A stretch of 64,000 nucleotides of DNA from Liolophura sinensis (taxonomy: Eukaryota; Mollusca; Polyplacophora; Chitonida; Chitonidae). The stretch is from positions 36,961,501-37,025,500 of the forward strand of contig NC_088303.1 in assembly GCF_032854445.1 (NCBI RefSeq), given 5' to 3'. A model generated the notes under the pieces. The model worked only from the letters and a program-made list of their open reading frames with translations, did no database searches and was not told the DNA's origin. Position 1 is the first letter of the stretch. Each line of letters opens with the position of its first letter. A program made the translations under genes and the position numbers. Below, piece after piece: positions 12,296 through 25,078 of the stretch.

Positions 12296-15200
12296 ACTCC
12301 GAGAAAATAGAGCAAGACCTACCCTGCACAAGTTCTGAACTCCTGAAGCATGTTCTGAAGCTTCGGACGAGAGTAGAATGTTGAGTTGCGCCAAATTTTT
12401 CAGCTGGAGCCTTTCACGTCAGAGTTGGTTTATTCAGCAGATCTGAAAAGCGACTGTATGGCGCTGCGAATGCGCTCAATCTGTGTATATATGCACTCTC
12501 CTGACCGCATTTCGTGTATATCAGATCAGCAGAGTTAATAAAGAATAACTGTCATATCTAATAGGCGTGAGATGGTATTGTTATGGGTTATTCCAGGCCG
12601 CAAAGCGGTGTAGCAAGCGGCCCAGAGCTGAACTTATTTAGGACTTCATAATTCATGTCCGGAAGGATGAATTCAATGGGTCATCTTATATTCAACGCCT
12701 ATACCCGCCGTCATCCCACGCTGTAACAAGCAGGATCACACTGTATGGCTTATACACGATGGTTCAATAATTCAGGCAATACACCAGGTTTGCATTATAC
12801 ATTTTGCATCGAATAAATGTGTAAAGCAGCGCAACTTAAAAGTGAATGCATAACGTGAGTTTCGCATTGCTGATGTGTCAACCAGCCGGCTCGGTCTGTG
12901 TACATGCTCCTGACACCAGTCGTAAGTGTAAGTTATTTATACGCACGGGTAAATTAATAAAAATAAACACATAAAATATCGGCTCTTTTTTCAATTTCCT
13001 CGTTCTGCCAAATACTGAGTAGGGAAAAAACACCAATAAACTAAGCTGAAATTGTACCTTTGTATCATGTTTATTACTAAGGTGTAACAAAACAGTGAAC
13101 TCTGGTTCTGGTGGTCATGGCAAGTGCTTATCTGACTGGAGTCCAGGATGGTTGTTTTCGTTGTATCCTTTTAACCCGGGTACTTAACAAAAGCACAGAG
13201 CATGGTCATCGACAGGTGGTAATGACTCTACAGGTGTTATGTGGGCAAGTAAAATAAACCCGGATGTAAAGTGTCAATATGCTGCTGGCTCGATTCCATT
13301 TGTACCGGCTAAATGATTTCCCGATCTTAGTCTGTCTGGTCCAAGTTGTATGAATTTTAGTTGTCATAAAAATGTGACACCTGGCATATTCAAGACCGCG
13401 AACACCCAGGCATTTGTTATTTTACTCGACGCTTCATGTATACACGCTTTACTCGCACAGACACAACGAGGAAAATAATTGTCTGATTAACATGGAAGTT
13501 AATACAAAACTCTGTTTAACGGTGACATAAGTCTAAAACTGGTTGATATTCATATATATGTGCTGTGTAGATTGTTCTGTCTAACATGCCATAATTCCTA
13601 TTACGAGGTGCAGTTCTTAGTATATCTTTTTCGTTGTTCCTGTACGTTCTCATGTTATCTTTCACCTCGTCCTCTGCTTCCCACTGCTACAAGCGAGTGG
13701 AGTACCCGAATGTACGAAGTGTAGAATGCAATGGTAGCCGGTGTGGTATTGAGTCGATCTTTTTAAGACTGCCTCTCACCATCACTTTTTACGATAGCAT
13801 TTTACTGTTCACCAAACTACTGGGATTGCTCACGATAGGATTTTACAGTTCGCCTTTTATCTTGAGCTTTCACGGTAAGATTTAACTGTTCATGATGGAA
13901 CATAAACTTCCAAGAGTGCTTTTCAAGATAAGATGTAAAGATTTAATGTGTGGGGTATTTAGATATTTTTAAACCGCTGTTTCGAACTGACTGAAAAATT
14001 AGAAATGTGCAGTACACCTCTCTTCGTCGAATATAGTATGTATATCGTATATAGTATATATTAGTAACCACTAGGAGATCATTGTGTTTTTTAATGCTAC
14101 GTTTAGTCACAGGCTTTATACATGTTTCTACTTAACAACACTACCACCTGGCCCTGATTACAATTGTTTGGACGAAGTTTTCACCTCCAGGGGACTATAA
14201 TTACCCTACCTGCATGGGCCGTGAGTTGGCTAAGAGGACTGACAGCATGAACTTAATGCGTGAGAGCTGTTCTCGCGCGCGGACTAATACGCGGCAAGGT
14301 GACAGGTGTGTGTGCGCACGCAGGTCATCATTTCATCCCAGGTATCGGCCTGATATACAGTACAGACAGCCTGGTGTATTGCCTCTAGGTAACGGTCCTA
14401 TCGAGACGAGATTACACGGATACCTGAGACCGTTATCATGGCTTCACTGGACCTATACGAACGCACCTCGTTCTGTGTTTACAAAGATGGCGATGTTAAC
14501 TCCTGCCTTTTGCTATAGCGGGCACGAAAGCTTGTTATTCCAAGGAGATGCAGTTGTCACATTTTACGGATACTTCAGATTATACCTTGTGACATACAGT
14601 TGACTGTGGCTAGTCAAGTCAAGCTTCACCATGGATATGGCCAGCAGAAAATCCCGTCAAAGACGGAATCGACGGAATTACCATCAGAACGGCTTCGCAG
14701 GTAGGAAGAGTGTACCAGTGACCTTTATTGGTCTGGTGTTCGAGAAAATGAGTAGGTTGTTGTCATCTCCATAAAACATAACGAAGAAGAGGTGCGTCTT
14801 GTTGGAATGGCTGAAACTTTCAGTCTCACAAGCCAGTCCTATGTTTTTTCGTTAAATATGCCCGGTAACTAAACAACACATAGCTCACAGTCATATACTT
14901 TTAGAGACACCCTGACGGCTTTGTTATAACCAGTATGTTCAACTGTCGTTTGATAAGGTGGTTTTATTGGTGCCGTATTAGAGTGGATAGTTTTGAATTC
15001 GGTGTATTTGCTCAGGGTGGATTTGTTTAAATGACATCCTAACTGACAGGTTTTGTATAACAATGACCAAATTGGACGTTAACTATAACTTAACTATATC
15101 TGCTCTGACGTTACATCCAAACCCTGTACAGCACATGCTGTCAACCCATATTGATACCAGTACAGGATTGATTCAGAAGTCAATAAGTCTTGTTTTAACG

Positions 15201-18200
15201 GTTAACACAGATGTTCGTGGATGGAGGCTAACACAAGTTGATCGATGGTATATTATTTACAGTGGAACTGTACGTCAACCCTGTTTTAAAATTCAAATGT
15301 ATAACGGCAGTGTATGGTCCTATGTTCTAGAATTTCTTTCGACATTTGTCGTGTATGTTCATCTCATGTTTGGTTGGTGTCCATTTTGTCTCGCAAATAT
15401 CAGAATATTTGTCTCAAATTTATTCGCGAATCCTGTCAGATTTCTCCACCAATCCTGTCTCATGTTTGCCTCGTCACGGTTGCCCGGGTTATATAGTCGA
15501 GACAAATCTAACCGTATTGATCCTCATACTAACGCCAGTGTACGGTGTGTAGGTGTGTAGATCAGTGATTTACATATGATGTCGTCTCTCGTGACTTTCT
15601 GACCTGATTGATGTTTTTGTAATACTGACTGAGCGAAATTTCGAGTGATATGATTACCCCACATGGCGTTTATATTTTATAAGGAAAATGTGACTATTTG
15701 CCGATTAAAATTACAACGTTTATGATTAAGTTGTACTTTAAAAACATATTTTCCTATGACCATAACTGGATGCTAATCTTCTTCAAACTGCAGATTATGT
15801 GTAGTTAGCTTGAGAGGTGTTGGGAAAGGTCCAGTTTAGTTTATACCAGTGATACACAGAAATCGTCATACAGCGGGAGGCACACAATGAGGATTAGTAT
15901 GCATTGTGTAGATTTAAGATTTATGAAAAACGTTTAGTTGCATGCATGGTTAATTAGTACAATGGAATTTAGTAATAACTGCTATTCAGATCTAGTGCAT
16001 ATGGACGTTTGGTTCCAGAATTTAAAAGACAATCTATTTATCTGACGTTAAAAATTGATTAATAGCTGGCCCGTGAAATACCGTACGTTTAATTATGCCT
16101 GGGAAATGGTTACATTTATCGATCATATCTGAATTTTACCAAAACAATCTCTTATGGTTTGGTTCTTGTACTGAATCCCACCGCCATTACAAGAGCCAGC
16201 GTCACTATTGAATACTTTAATAAAACTAGGGACTATCAATCACACTTTTCTTTAAGAGTAAATGTCTGTGGAACATGTAGAGAGTCCTTAGACTTTGTGG
16301 ATGAATTTGACCAAGCAGACTTTTGGTACAGCACTACTGAGCTATTATATATGCTTTCAGTTTTGTTTTAAAGATTGACGGTCTGAAACTATGATTTGTA
16401 CACTTCGTTTACCGTGGCAAGTGCAGTTTGGTTTGTTAGAGCGTATATGTGTATTATGAGAAGCAGGCAGCTTCCTGAGCAAAGTTTAATGGCATTTGCC
16501 AACTGGCCGTCAATCATATCCCAGGAGAAAAAATAGGACGACGGCGTTTCGCATCCATCATCGATCAGTTCACGGCCTGCATTTCGGCTCATTCTACTTT
16601 CTCAAGATGGATGAATTTGAAATCTTTTATTGCGCTTCCACGTCAAGAAGACCCTTGCCAGTATAGCTGTGGTTGCGTTTTTGGGCGAATGCCGTTGCTG
16701 GCATTTATCAACAGGCTTCTCTCATTGGTAAGTCTGCAGCGGTCTTCTGCCATTGACCGATGACTGTACACACAGGCTAGCTGAGCAAGGTTATAGTAAG
16801 TTTAACGCTGCAAGTAATTCTCCCAGCCTCATAGTCGATGGTGGGCAACGCTGTCTCACTAAGACTACCTTGGTGTGTTGTTTTACTCGAATTCCCCGCG
16901 TAGATGTATATGTATAGTAATGCTTTGTTTGTGTCAGTATGTGTTGGGTGAAATGGGGTAGGAGGGATATGGAGATGTCTTCAAAGACACTGCTTTTGGC
17001 CGACGGCTGATTACTAATAGTTTGTATTCTGACACTGATCTTTCTGACGCCGTCTGTCGCTTTGAACATTCACTTCATTTAGCAAGCTGTTTGCGCAAAC
17101 CTTGTACTGACACCAATGGCGGGTGAAAGACGGTTGCCTTGTTTCTCAGAGCGCACAATGAGACAGTTATGTATGCGAAACACGACACACTTCCAAAACC
17201 AATTCTGTTATATCTGGTCTATACGGCATATACGAGATTCAAACTGTCAGCCGCAGATCCAAGGAAATTTTGATGAGCATTTGGAAATCGGCAACCACAC
17301 TGTAAGATACAATCCAGTCATTACCACAGGATTTATTATTTCGGTCTCCTCGTTGTATTTAACGTAACAACCTTTCGCGCTTGTGAACCTTACAGTAATT
17401 TCAGAATTTAAAACAGAACAATGGCAGCAATATATGTTTCTTTTTTATATTTTGCTGCCTCGAGCTGTAGGCTTAGTGTTAAGAATTGGGTAAAACATTG
17501 ATTTGAACATGACATTTCACATTGTCATCGATTGAAACCTGCTAATATGGGTGTTGTAGGACAGCCTCTGGTATGTTTTAATACAGGTGTTCACCTGGAA
17601 AGATCAATAGTTGCACAATGCTAGCTCTTAATGCTAACACTGTCATTTCAGCGGGGTGCTGGGGGTGGGGTTTCTAATTGCCACCCCACCGATACTCACC
17701 GGTGTCGCAGCAATTGCCAATTATAGAACAGGAGTTTCGTATTATCGCGCTTTGTTTTAATTAGAAGATTTGACCGGATTTGTCCAGATTATTAGCTCCC
17801 TCGTAACCGCGGTTGCCCTTTCGCCGTTGTTTTGCCTGCCGGCTGTTTGCTATCCTTCATTGGCTCGTATGTAAGCCACAGTGTCAACTAGTTGACTGTA
17901 TTGATTTGGTCGGCGTTAGGAGTTGTGGATGGCGGTACACGGTGGACACGGTGTTAGCCCTCGGGCCAAGCTCTCATGAGTGAACTATTAACTGAAAGAT
18001 GGACGCCGCCTGGCTTCTAGTACTTAAGGTCAATGACACTTTATATTCGGTATCTTACGGGACATTGTATCCACTCAGTGGAGTTAAACAGGGCCTGAAG
18101 CTTCCATTCTTATCGCCCTCAAAGTGAAATGGACTAAATGAAGGGGCTTATTGCTGAGCTACCTGGGATATCTATAAGTGACTCCCAACATAGTTGACTG

Positions 18201-20655
18201 CCAGTTCATTGCATGTCGGATACAGCTGTACTGATTTAGTTTTGATCATGGAAAAATAGCTCTTTTTTCTAGCTGGAACGACCACAGAACCGCAGCAATG
18301 ACTGCTAATCAGAAATATGAATTGACTATGATCTGATGTGACTATGTTAGCTTGTTTTGAGGGGAACTGATATAGCGTGCATTGTAAGTAAAAAATGTAT
18401 AAGTTGAATCTATGACTACAATGTTTGTAAATTTCGTGGCAACCACCAATACTACAGATTCAGATTAGTTCTCGGAAGTAGGCAAATGTCCAGCTCCTGA
18501 GTGTGAGATATAAACTGCCTCTAGGTCTGTGTCATTACCATCCCAGTATTGTAGACCTCTGATATCTTATGACAATTTAGAGCAAACATAAATGCTGTGA
18601 AAAATATACCTTTGTATCAATGATCACTTTCTATACCAGCTTTGTATGAACTAATTATCAAACAACTTTTAATTGATGTTTTCACTTAATTCTTTCAGGA
18701 CGAATGGCCTACCTGTTTACATTTATTTTAAACAGACATCCTTATGCAGCCCAGTTTTACGCAATGATATCATGACATTTGGATTCATTTAGTGCTAGCA
18801 AAAAATCGGAATTGTCTCCCTTTACCAACGTTTTATACTTGATGAGGCGGGCAAACAAGAAAACCTGTGGCACAGTTTCAGGAAGAAATCAGTCAACCTC
18901 GGAAACCGAATAATTCACAGCAGTGCAGAAGTTTAAATCAAGCAATCCATGGTCATTCCAGTTATATGATACGACTATAGAGAACTGAATGAATAAAATG
19001 CAGAAATCCTACAGTTTGAAAGAACAAGAATAATCCATAATCCATCCCTTGATGGATTTGTGGACTTGTTGGAAACTCTTGTCAGTATGTACTTCTGTAT
19101 TACCGTACAAAAACATAGAAAAAACCCTAATATTGATGGTCCAAACACATTTTAAAACAAATTCATAAATGATCGAAATTAAAAGTTATCAGGAAATCCA
19201 AATGGCGCCCGAATTAGATTATGGCTTGTCTTTAGTCAAGTAAAACCAGCTTAAAATAAACATTACCAATAGCCTGTTTTGTTGTACAATAGCTATGCAT
19301 ATTGCAGAGAGTATGGCCAGTACCCTTTCTCAGTCTTTGTGGCAAGAGGCGTTGTTCTAAATCTGTGAAGCAGCGATAATCTTCTGGACGTCGCCCCAAT
19401 GACTGGAGTTAATCAATCGCGCTTCGGTAGTGATTAATTTGGCTTCTTCCCTGTATATCTCACAGTGCATAACTGAGGATTATTTCTCGAACCACCCAAA
19501 ATGCTTTCGTGGAGACTGAACCTAGCCTCTGCGCTGACCGCCTACTTTGACCCGACGACCTAGAAATCTCATCCGTCATGTTTTAAACCAGGTTATGGCG
19601 CCAAGAAAGCAGTTTGTCATTGGCACTTTGGGTGTTTATCAGAATTCATAACGGTCACCAAGCCCCAGGTAAATGGCCAGACCTGTGTGGTAAACTTCTA
19701 ATTTCCTTTGACTTATTCGATATATCCATCAATTGGCAAACATGCACGCGGCCTCAACCGATCTAGATGCGCTCTAATGACCTCAACTGTTAAGACCGTA
19801 CAAATAGGCTTACAGAACATAAAATGACAGATAGGCATTTATCGGCATAGCAACACACAGTAGGAGGCACTCAGGATATTATAAAAGGATCTGTATTAAT
19901 GCCTGGTCACCAGGCTTCCAGCGAGGAACGTTAAGCTTGCATCCCAACAAAAGTTCCTTTCTGTCAAAATCGCAGACATAGCCAGCTAGTAGATCTATTA
20001 GTCCTAATTTCTCGCGCGTAACAACGAATTTACCAATATTTCCTTCATATCACTCAAAGCAGCATTTAGTGCGAATTTCAGCCCCAACACAAACAACCGA
20101 TGACCTCGTTGATACTTCGATTGATCTATATTAGGGTATTAGCCTCTGATTCCGTTTTATTCGAAAATGTATTGATTCAAGATTTAAGCGCTGTATTATC
20201 TTTAGTCCAGCTTAAAGTGTCATTTACTTTGAGGGAGAGATTGGTATTAAGATTTAAACTTGGCTTAACTTTTAATACACTCCTGCGCAACTGGCCCTGG
20301 ATGAATATGCGCAGGTATGTCGCAAGTTACCGTTATGGCAGACCCGGCTTTCTTCTTAATAGGTCGTAGCGGTTGGGGGGCAATAAAATTTATAACGTCA
20401 TATGTCTATATGTTTGCATAATAGGAGTATATACATCCTGTAAAAAGTAAATTGTGCACAGTATTTTTATTGTTAACTTTGATGGCAGTTTGGGCTACAA
20501 TGCACACTTTTCTAGATAAACAGCTCTCTTTTGACTGTAATATTACTGACTGAAGGTACTTAAAGAAGGCGTTGTAAAGGTAGACAGTTAGAAGCACTCA
20601 CATTTGTCCATTTCCGCGGTTGTCTAGTAAACAGATCCCCATTTTTCGTGTATAT
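12296..20655. other. no gene recognised
   Basis: The longest open frames (129 codons from 14214, 165 codons from 15063) have no recognisable domain and no supporting splice structure. A few degenerate ~40-base repeats around CGATAG...TTTTAC(T/A)GTTC lie at 13785-13900. Otherwise nothing was seen. Confidence 0.5.
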
Positions 20656-21790
20656 ACCATGTAAATAGATGCACATATGATTTGGTGTCCGGGCTACGAC
20701 TCCAACCGTTTTCCACGTAGAGTTGTAATTTATGGTGGATACATAGATACATAGGTGACGATGTGTTGCGACTCACATTTGTCCATTTCTGTTGTTGCCA
20801 TGGTAACCAGATTGCTATTTCCCTGATGTCTACTATATAGTTATATAGATTTTAACTTTGTGTCCTGGCTACAACACCAATTGTTTTCCATATTCAATTT
20901 TAATTCTTGCTGAATACTTAGATACAGAAGTGACGAGATGTCGCGACTCACATTTGTCCATTTTCACCGTTGCCATGGTGACCAGCTTGCCATCTTCGCT
21001 ACATATACAACATAATTTTATGTCCTACTTCTCCAACTGTTTTCTACGCACAGTTTTTTATTTTTGATGGATCGATACATAGATACACAGTAGCAATGTG
21101 TCGTGACTCACATTTGTTCATTTCTACTGTTGCCATGGTAACCATAATGTTATTTCCCTGATATGTACTATATACTTATATACTCATGAACTTCGTGTTC
21201 GGACGACAACTCCAATTGTTTTCCATATTTTATTTTGATTCTTGGTGGATACGAACATACAGAGATGATTATGTATCCGGACTCAAATTTGTCCATGTTC
21301 ACCACTGCAATGGTAACCAACTTGCCATCATCCCGACATATGCTACATAAATACATATGATTTTGTGCCCGGGTTACTTCTCCAACTGTTTTCCACGTGC
21401 AGTTTTCATTTTTTGGTGATGATTTGACGCGACTCACATTTGTCTATTTCAGCGGTTGCCATGGTGACCAGATTACTACGGTAACCAGATTGTCATTTCG
21501 CTGATATGTACAGTATAGTTAGGTGTAAACCTCACATATCCGGCCTACAACTCCAAATATTTTCCGTGTTCTTGGTGGATGCTCATTAGATACAGAGGTT
21601 ACCATGTGACGAGAGTCTGTCCAATTCGACGGTTTGCCATGATAACCAGATTGCCCTTTCTCTGGTATATACTATACAGATCGGCCTAAACTTTGGATCC
21701 AAGCCACATCTCCAATTGTTTTGCAGCTTTTATTTTTTGTTGATGCATAGAAACAGAATATGATGATGTGTTGCGACTTAGATATGTCCA
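20656..21790 (+). repeat. diverged tandem array, ~150-177-bp units, locus A
   Basis: Units share TGTCCGGGCTAC, ACTCCAA(T/C)TGTTTTCCA, GGTGGATACATAGATACA, CGACTCACATTTGTCCATTT and GTTGCCATGGTAACCAG. The last motif recurs near 20794, 20969, 21129, 21305, 21455 and 21632. Copies differ by many substitutions and indels. The same family recurs at 41050-43060. Confidence 0.88.
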
Positions 21791-21794
21791 TATT

Positions 21795-22190
21795 TAGCCC
21801 GCTTGCTTATAGTGCAGGCGCAGCTTATGTCGCACTCTGTGCGTCCGCGTCCAATAGTTAGAGGTGGTGCATTAAAAAGGACTGCAGGTATTGAGCTCAG
21901 GGTTTGCACACATATGGAGCGCAAATAGTACGAGGGGGGTAGTCCATCGTTGATTGGATGTGTGCATATTAAGTGCCGTAAATGACTGAATTCTTGACTT
22001 AGTGCAATGCGTATAAGAATCAATGTTAAACAAAGTGGTAGGGGTGGTTTCTCAAAAAGTACTGCATGTACTGCCCTCAGAGTATGAACACTTGTAGAGC
22101 ACGGGTGGGACATTCCATCATTGATTGGGTATGTGCATTTTAAATACCCTAAATTACTGAATTCCAGATGTGATGATGTTTCATGTATAC
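21795..22190 (+). repeat. two diverged ~200-bp direct copies next to array A
   Basis: The stretch with ACTGCAGGTATTGAGCTCAG, CCATCGTTGATTGGATGTGT and AATGACTGAATTC is followed by a second with ACTGCATGTACTGCCCTCAG, CCATCATTGATTGGGTATGT and AATTACTGAATTCC. The order is the same in both. Confidence 0.75.
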
Positions 22191-22239
22191 TTGTCAGGTC
22201 GCTATTTAATACTAAAACCTATCATCAATACCCATGATA

Positions 22240-22430
22240 TACTTTTGAGTTTATGCGCAACCAAATCTATTTGTTCGAGCGTATAGTATTCACCTTAACC
22301 TTAACGATGAGTCATTTACATGTTTATGTACATATACTGTGTCTTCTTGTGGCAAGGCGAGTCAATGCCGCCAAAGTGCTGCAGCCACTGATGGCTGAAG
22401 ATATCAGATATGTATTTAAGGTACTTCTAT
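22240..22430 (+). repeat. flanking module shared with the second array locus
   Basis: CAAATCTATTTGTTCGAGCG, TATAGTATTCACC and GTACATATACTGTGTCTTCT correspond to CAAATCTTTTTGTTTGGGCG, TATATTGTGTTCACC near 43210-43245 and GTACATATATTGTGTCCTCT near 41917. The correspondence suggests one composite repeat element at both loci. Confidence 0.6.
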
Positions 22431-22627
22431 CAGTAGTCAAACACAGCAAAATATCGAGTGTGCATATACAGGGATTTTATATAGCGCAACGTAGACGTAT
22501 TAATGAGCTTCTGAATTTCCGTGTGAAAGACTATTTTCTAAATATCAACTTATCGGGTTTCAACTTTAATGCGTGTATTCCATACAATATAGTAGAAATT
22601 AAGCGCCATTTATTAAGCTGTCATTAA

Positions 22628-23410
22628 GTTGTAAACCTCTTTACGCGTATATTATTGCTCGATTCCGTTATTCCTGGCATGTAAAATCACCGCACGCTAC
22701 CAGCACACTTAGAGGTCGTGACAGTGACGCCAGTGCTGTATTAGTGCCGTTCAAGGACCATAAATGTGATTGATGACAGATCATTCAACATGGAGACTGC
22801 GGCAATTGCTGTCAGTACTGACACGTGTGAACTTTGTACCCTTTGATTTCTTGTCTCATGCATTAGCAGGTTAGAGGGATGTAAAGTCTGAATTTCTGTA
22901 ATTTCAGAGTAGCGGAGCCAGTCTTTGGTCCTTAACTATACTGGCTAACTAAAGCCAGTTCGTCACGTGCATCCTTGCCGGGTGTAGTCTGTAACTGTGA
23001 ATAGGAAATGTAAAATATAACATTATTAGTCAATTTAAAATTTTTTTCTGAACATAGATTCCAGCGATTTGCAGCCAGAGTTATTTATTCTTGGTGGACA
23101 GACAGCGGGAAACCGCACTGGAAAGAATTTGTTAACTTGTGGGAGGAGACGTTAAATCCGAGAGTGTTAAACTCCGGTTTACATTGTTAAGCCTCTATTA
23201 TGTTTTGCTTCCTGTACTTTGGGTGTTAAATTAAAAGGTAAAGATAAAAGACTAAAAATAGTTATGTATGTATCGCTATATTATTCATATCTTCGACCGT
23301 CTTCAAATTCACTGTTGCACGGGCCTGGTTTCACGTAGCATAACATAAGTCGGAACTTGACCTCCACGAATAGGCCTAGCAATCTTAAAAACACAACGTT
23401 GTTTATCTAA
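22628..23410. other. no gene recognised
   Basis: Nothing but unique-looking sequence was seen between the composite repeat and the minisatellite. Confidence 0.5.
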
Positions 23411-25078
23411 TGGTAAGGTAAGCCTTGGTTATGTAAGCTCACAGGCGCCTTAGGTAGGTAAGCACTCATGTGCCTTGGTTAGGTAAGCTCACAGGTGCCT
23501 TAGTTAGGTAAGCACTCATGTGCCTTGGTTATGTAAGCTCACAGGTGCCTTAGTTAGGTAAGCACGCAGGTGTCTTATTTAGGTAAGCTCACAAGTACCT
23601 TGGTTAGGTAAGCACACAGATATCTCTGTTATGTATGCTCACAGGTGCCTTTGTTTTATTAAGCACACATGTATCTCTGTTGTAAGCTCACAGGTGCCTT
23701 GTTTAGGTGAGCACGCAGGTGTCTATGCTAAGTAAGCTCACAGGTGCCTTGGCTAGGTAAGCACGCAGGTGTCTGTTACGTAAGCACACGTGTCTCTGTT
23801 AGGTAAGCGCACAGGTGTTTTGGTTAGGTAAGCACATAGGTGCCCTGGTTAGGTAAGCACACATGTGTCTCTGTTAGGTAAGCGCACAGGTGCCTTGGTT
23901 AGGTAAGCACACAGGGCCCCGGTTAGGTAAGCACATAGGTGCCCTGGTTAGGTAAGCACACATGTGTCTCTGTTATGTAAGCGCACAGGTGCTTTGGTTA
24001 GGTAAGCACGCAAGTGTCTGTGATAGGTAAGCTCACAGGTGCCTTGGTTAGGTAAGCACGCAAGTGTCTATGCTAGGTAAGCTCTCAGGTGCCTTGGTTA
24101 TGTAAGCACGCAGGTGTCTGTTAGGTAAGCGCACATGTGTCTGTGTTAGGTAAGCGCACAGGTGCCTTGGTTAGGTAAGCACACAGGTGCTCTGGTCAGT
24201 CAAGCACATAGGTGTCTCTGTTAGGTAAGCACTTAGGTGCTTTAGCTAGTTAAGCACGCAGGTGTCTGTTGGGTAAGCAAATAGGTGCCTTGGGTAGGGA
24301 AGCACACAGGTGTCTCTGTTATTTAAGCAAGCAGGTGCCTTGGTTAAGTAAGCACACAGGTGTCTCTATTCGGTAAGCACACAGGTGTCTCTGTTAGGTA
24401 AGCACGCAAGTGCCTCGGTTAGATAGGCACCCCGGTGTTTGTTACGTAAGCACACAGGTACATTGGTTAGGTTAGCACAAAGATGTTTCTGTCAGGTAAG
24501 CACACAGGTGTCTCGTTTAGTTAAACACACAGGTGTCTATATTAGGTAAGCATACATGTGTCCCTGTTAGGTAAGCACACAGGTGTCTCTCTTAGGTAAG
24601 CACAAGGTGCCTTGGTTAGGTAAGCACACGTGTCTCTGTTAGGTAAGCATTGATGAGGTAAGCACAAAGGTGTCTTTGTTAGGTAAGCACGCAGGTGCTC
24701 CTGTTAGGTAAGCCTTGATGAGGTAAGCACGCAGGTATCTATCTTAGGTAAGCCCGCAGGTGCCTTGGTTAAGTAACTCACGGATGTCTGTTAGATAAGA
24801 ACGCAGATATCTGATAGATAAGCACGCAGGTGTCCCTGTTAGGTAAGAACGCAGGTGTTCCTGTTAGGTAAGCACGCAGGTGTCTGTTAGGTAAGTATAC
24901 AGGTGTCTCTGTTAGGTAAGCGCGCAGTTGTCTCTGTTAAGTAAGCACACAGGTGTCTCTGGTAGGTATTCTCTGTTAGCTAAGCACGCATGTGCCTTGG
25001 TTAGGTAAGGACACAGGTGTCTCTGTTATGTAAGCTTACAGGTGTGTATGTTAGGTAGGCATACAGGTGCCTCGAGTA
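23411..25078 (+). repeat. minisatellite of ~25-31-bp units, 1.65 kb
   Basis: The unit is approximately GGTTAGGTAAGCACACAGGT followed by GCCTT or GTCTCT. Early in the array two versions alternate: GCTCACAGGTGCCTTG and GCACGCAGGTGTCT. This gives a dimeric higher-order pattern, which becomes irregular further right. Nearly every unit carries AGGTAAG and CAGGTG. Confidence 0.93.

Noticed and set aside
14214-14603. 129-codon open frame
   Set aside because: No recognisable family, no splice signals, and no partner exons.
15063-15560. 165-codon open frame, longest outside repeats in the left half
   Set aside because: Three overlapping plus-strand frames are open here, composition is not protein-like, and no domain, splice site or neighbour supports it.
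22253-22627. 124-codon open frame
   Set aside because: Its first half coincides with a repeat module also present near 41.9 and 43.2 kb, where the frame is not kept.
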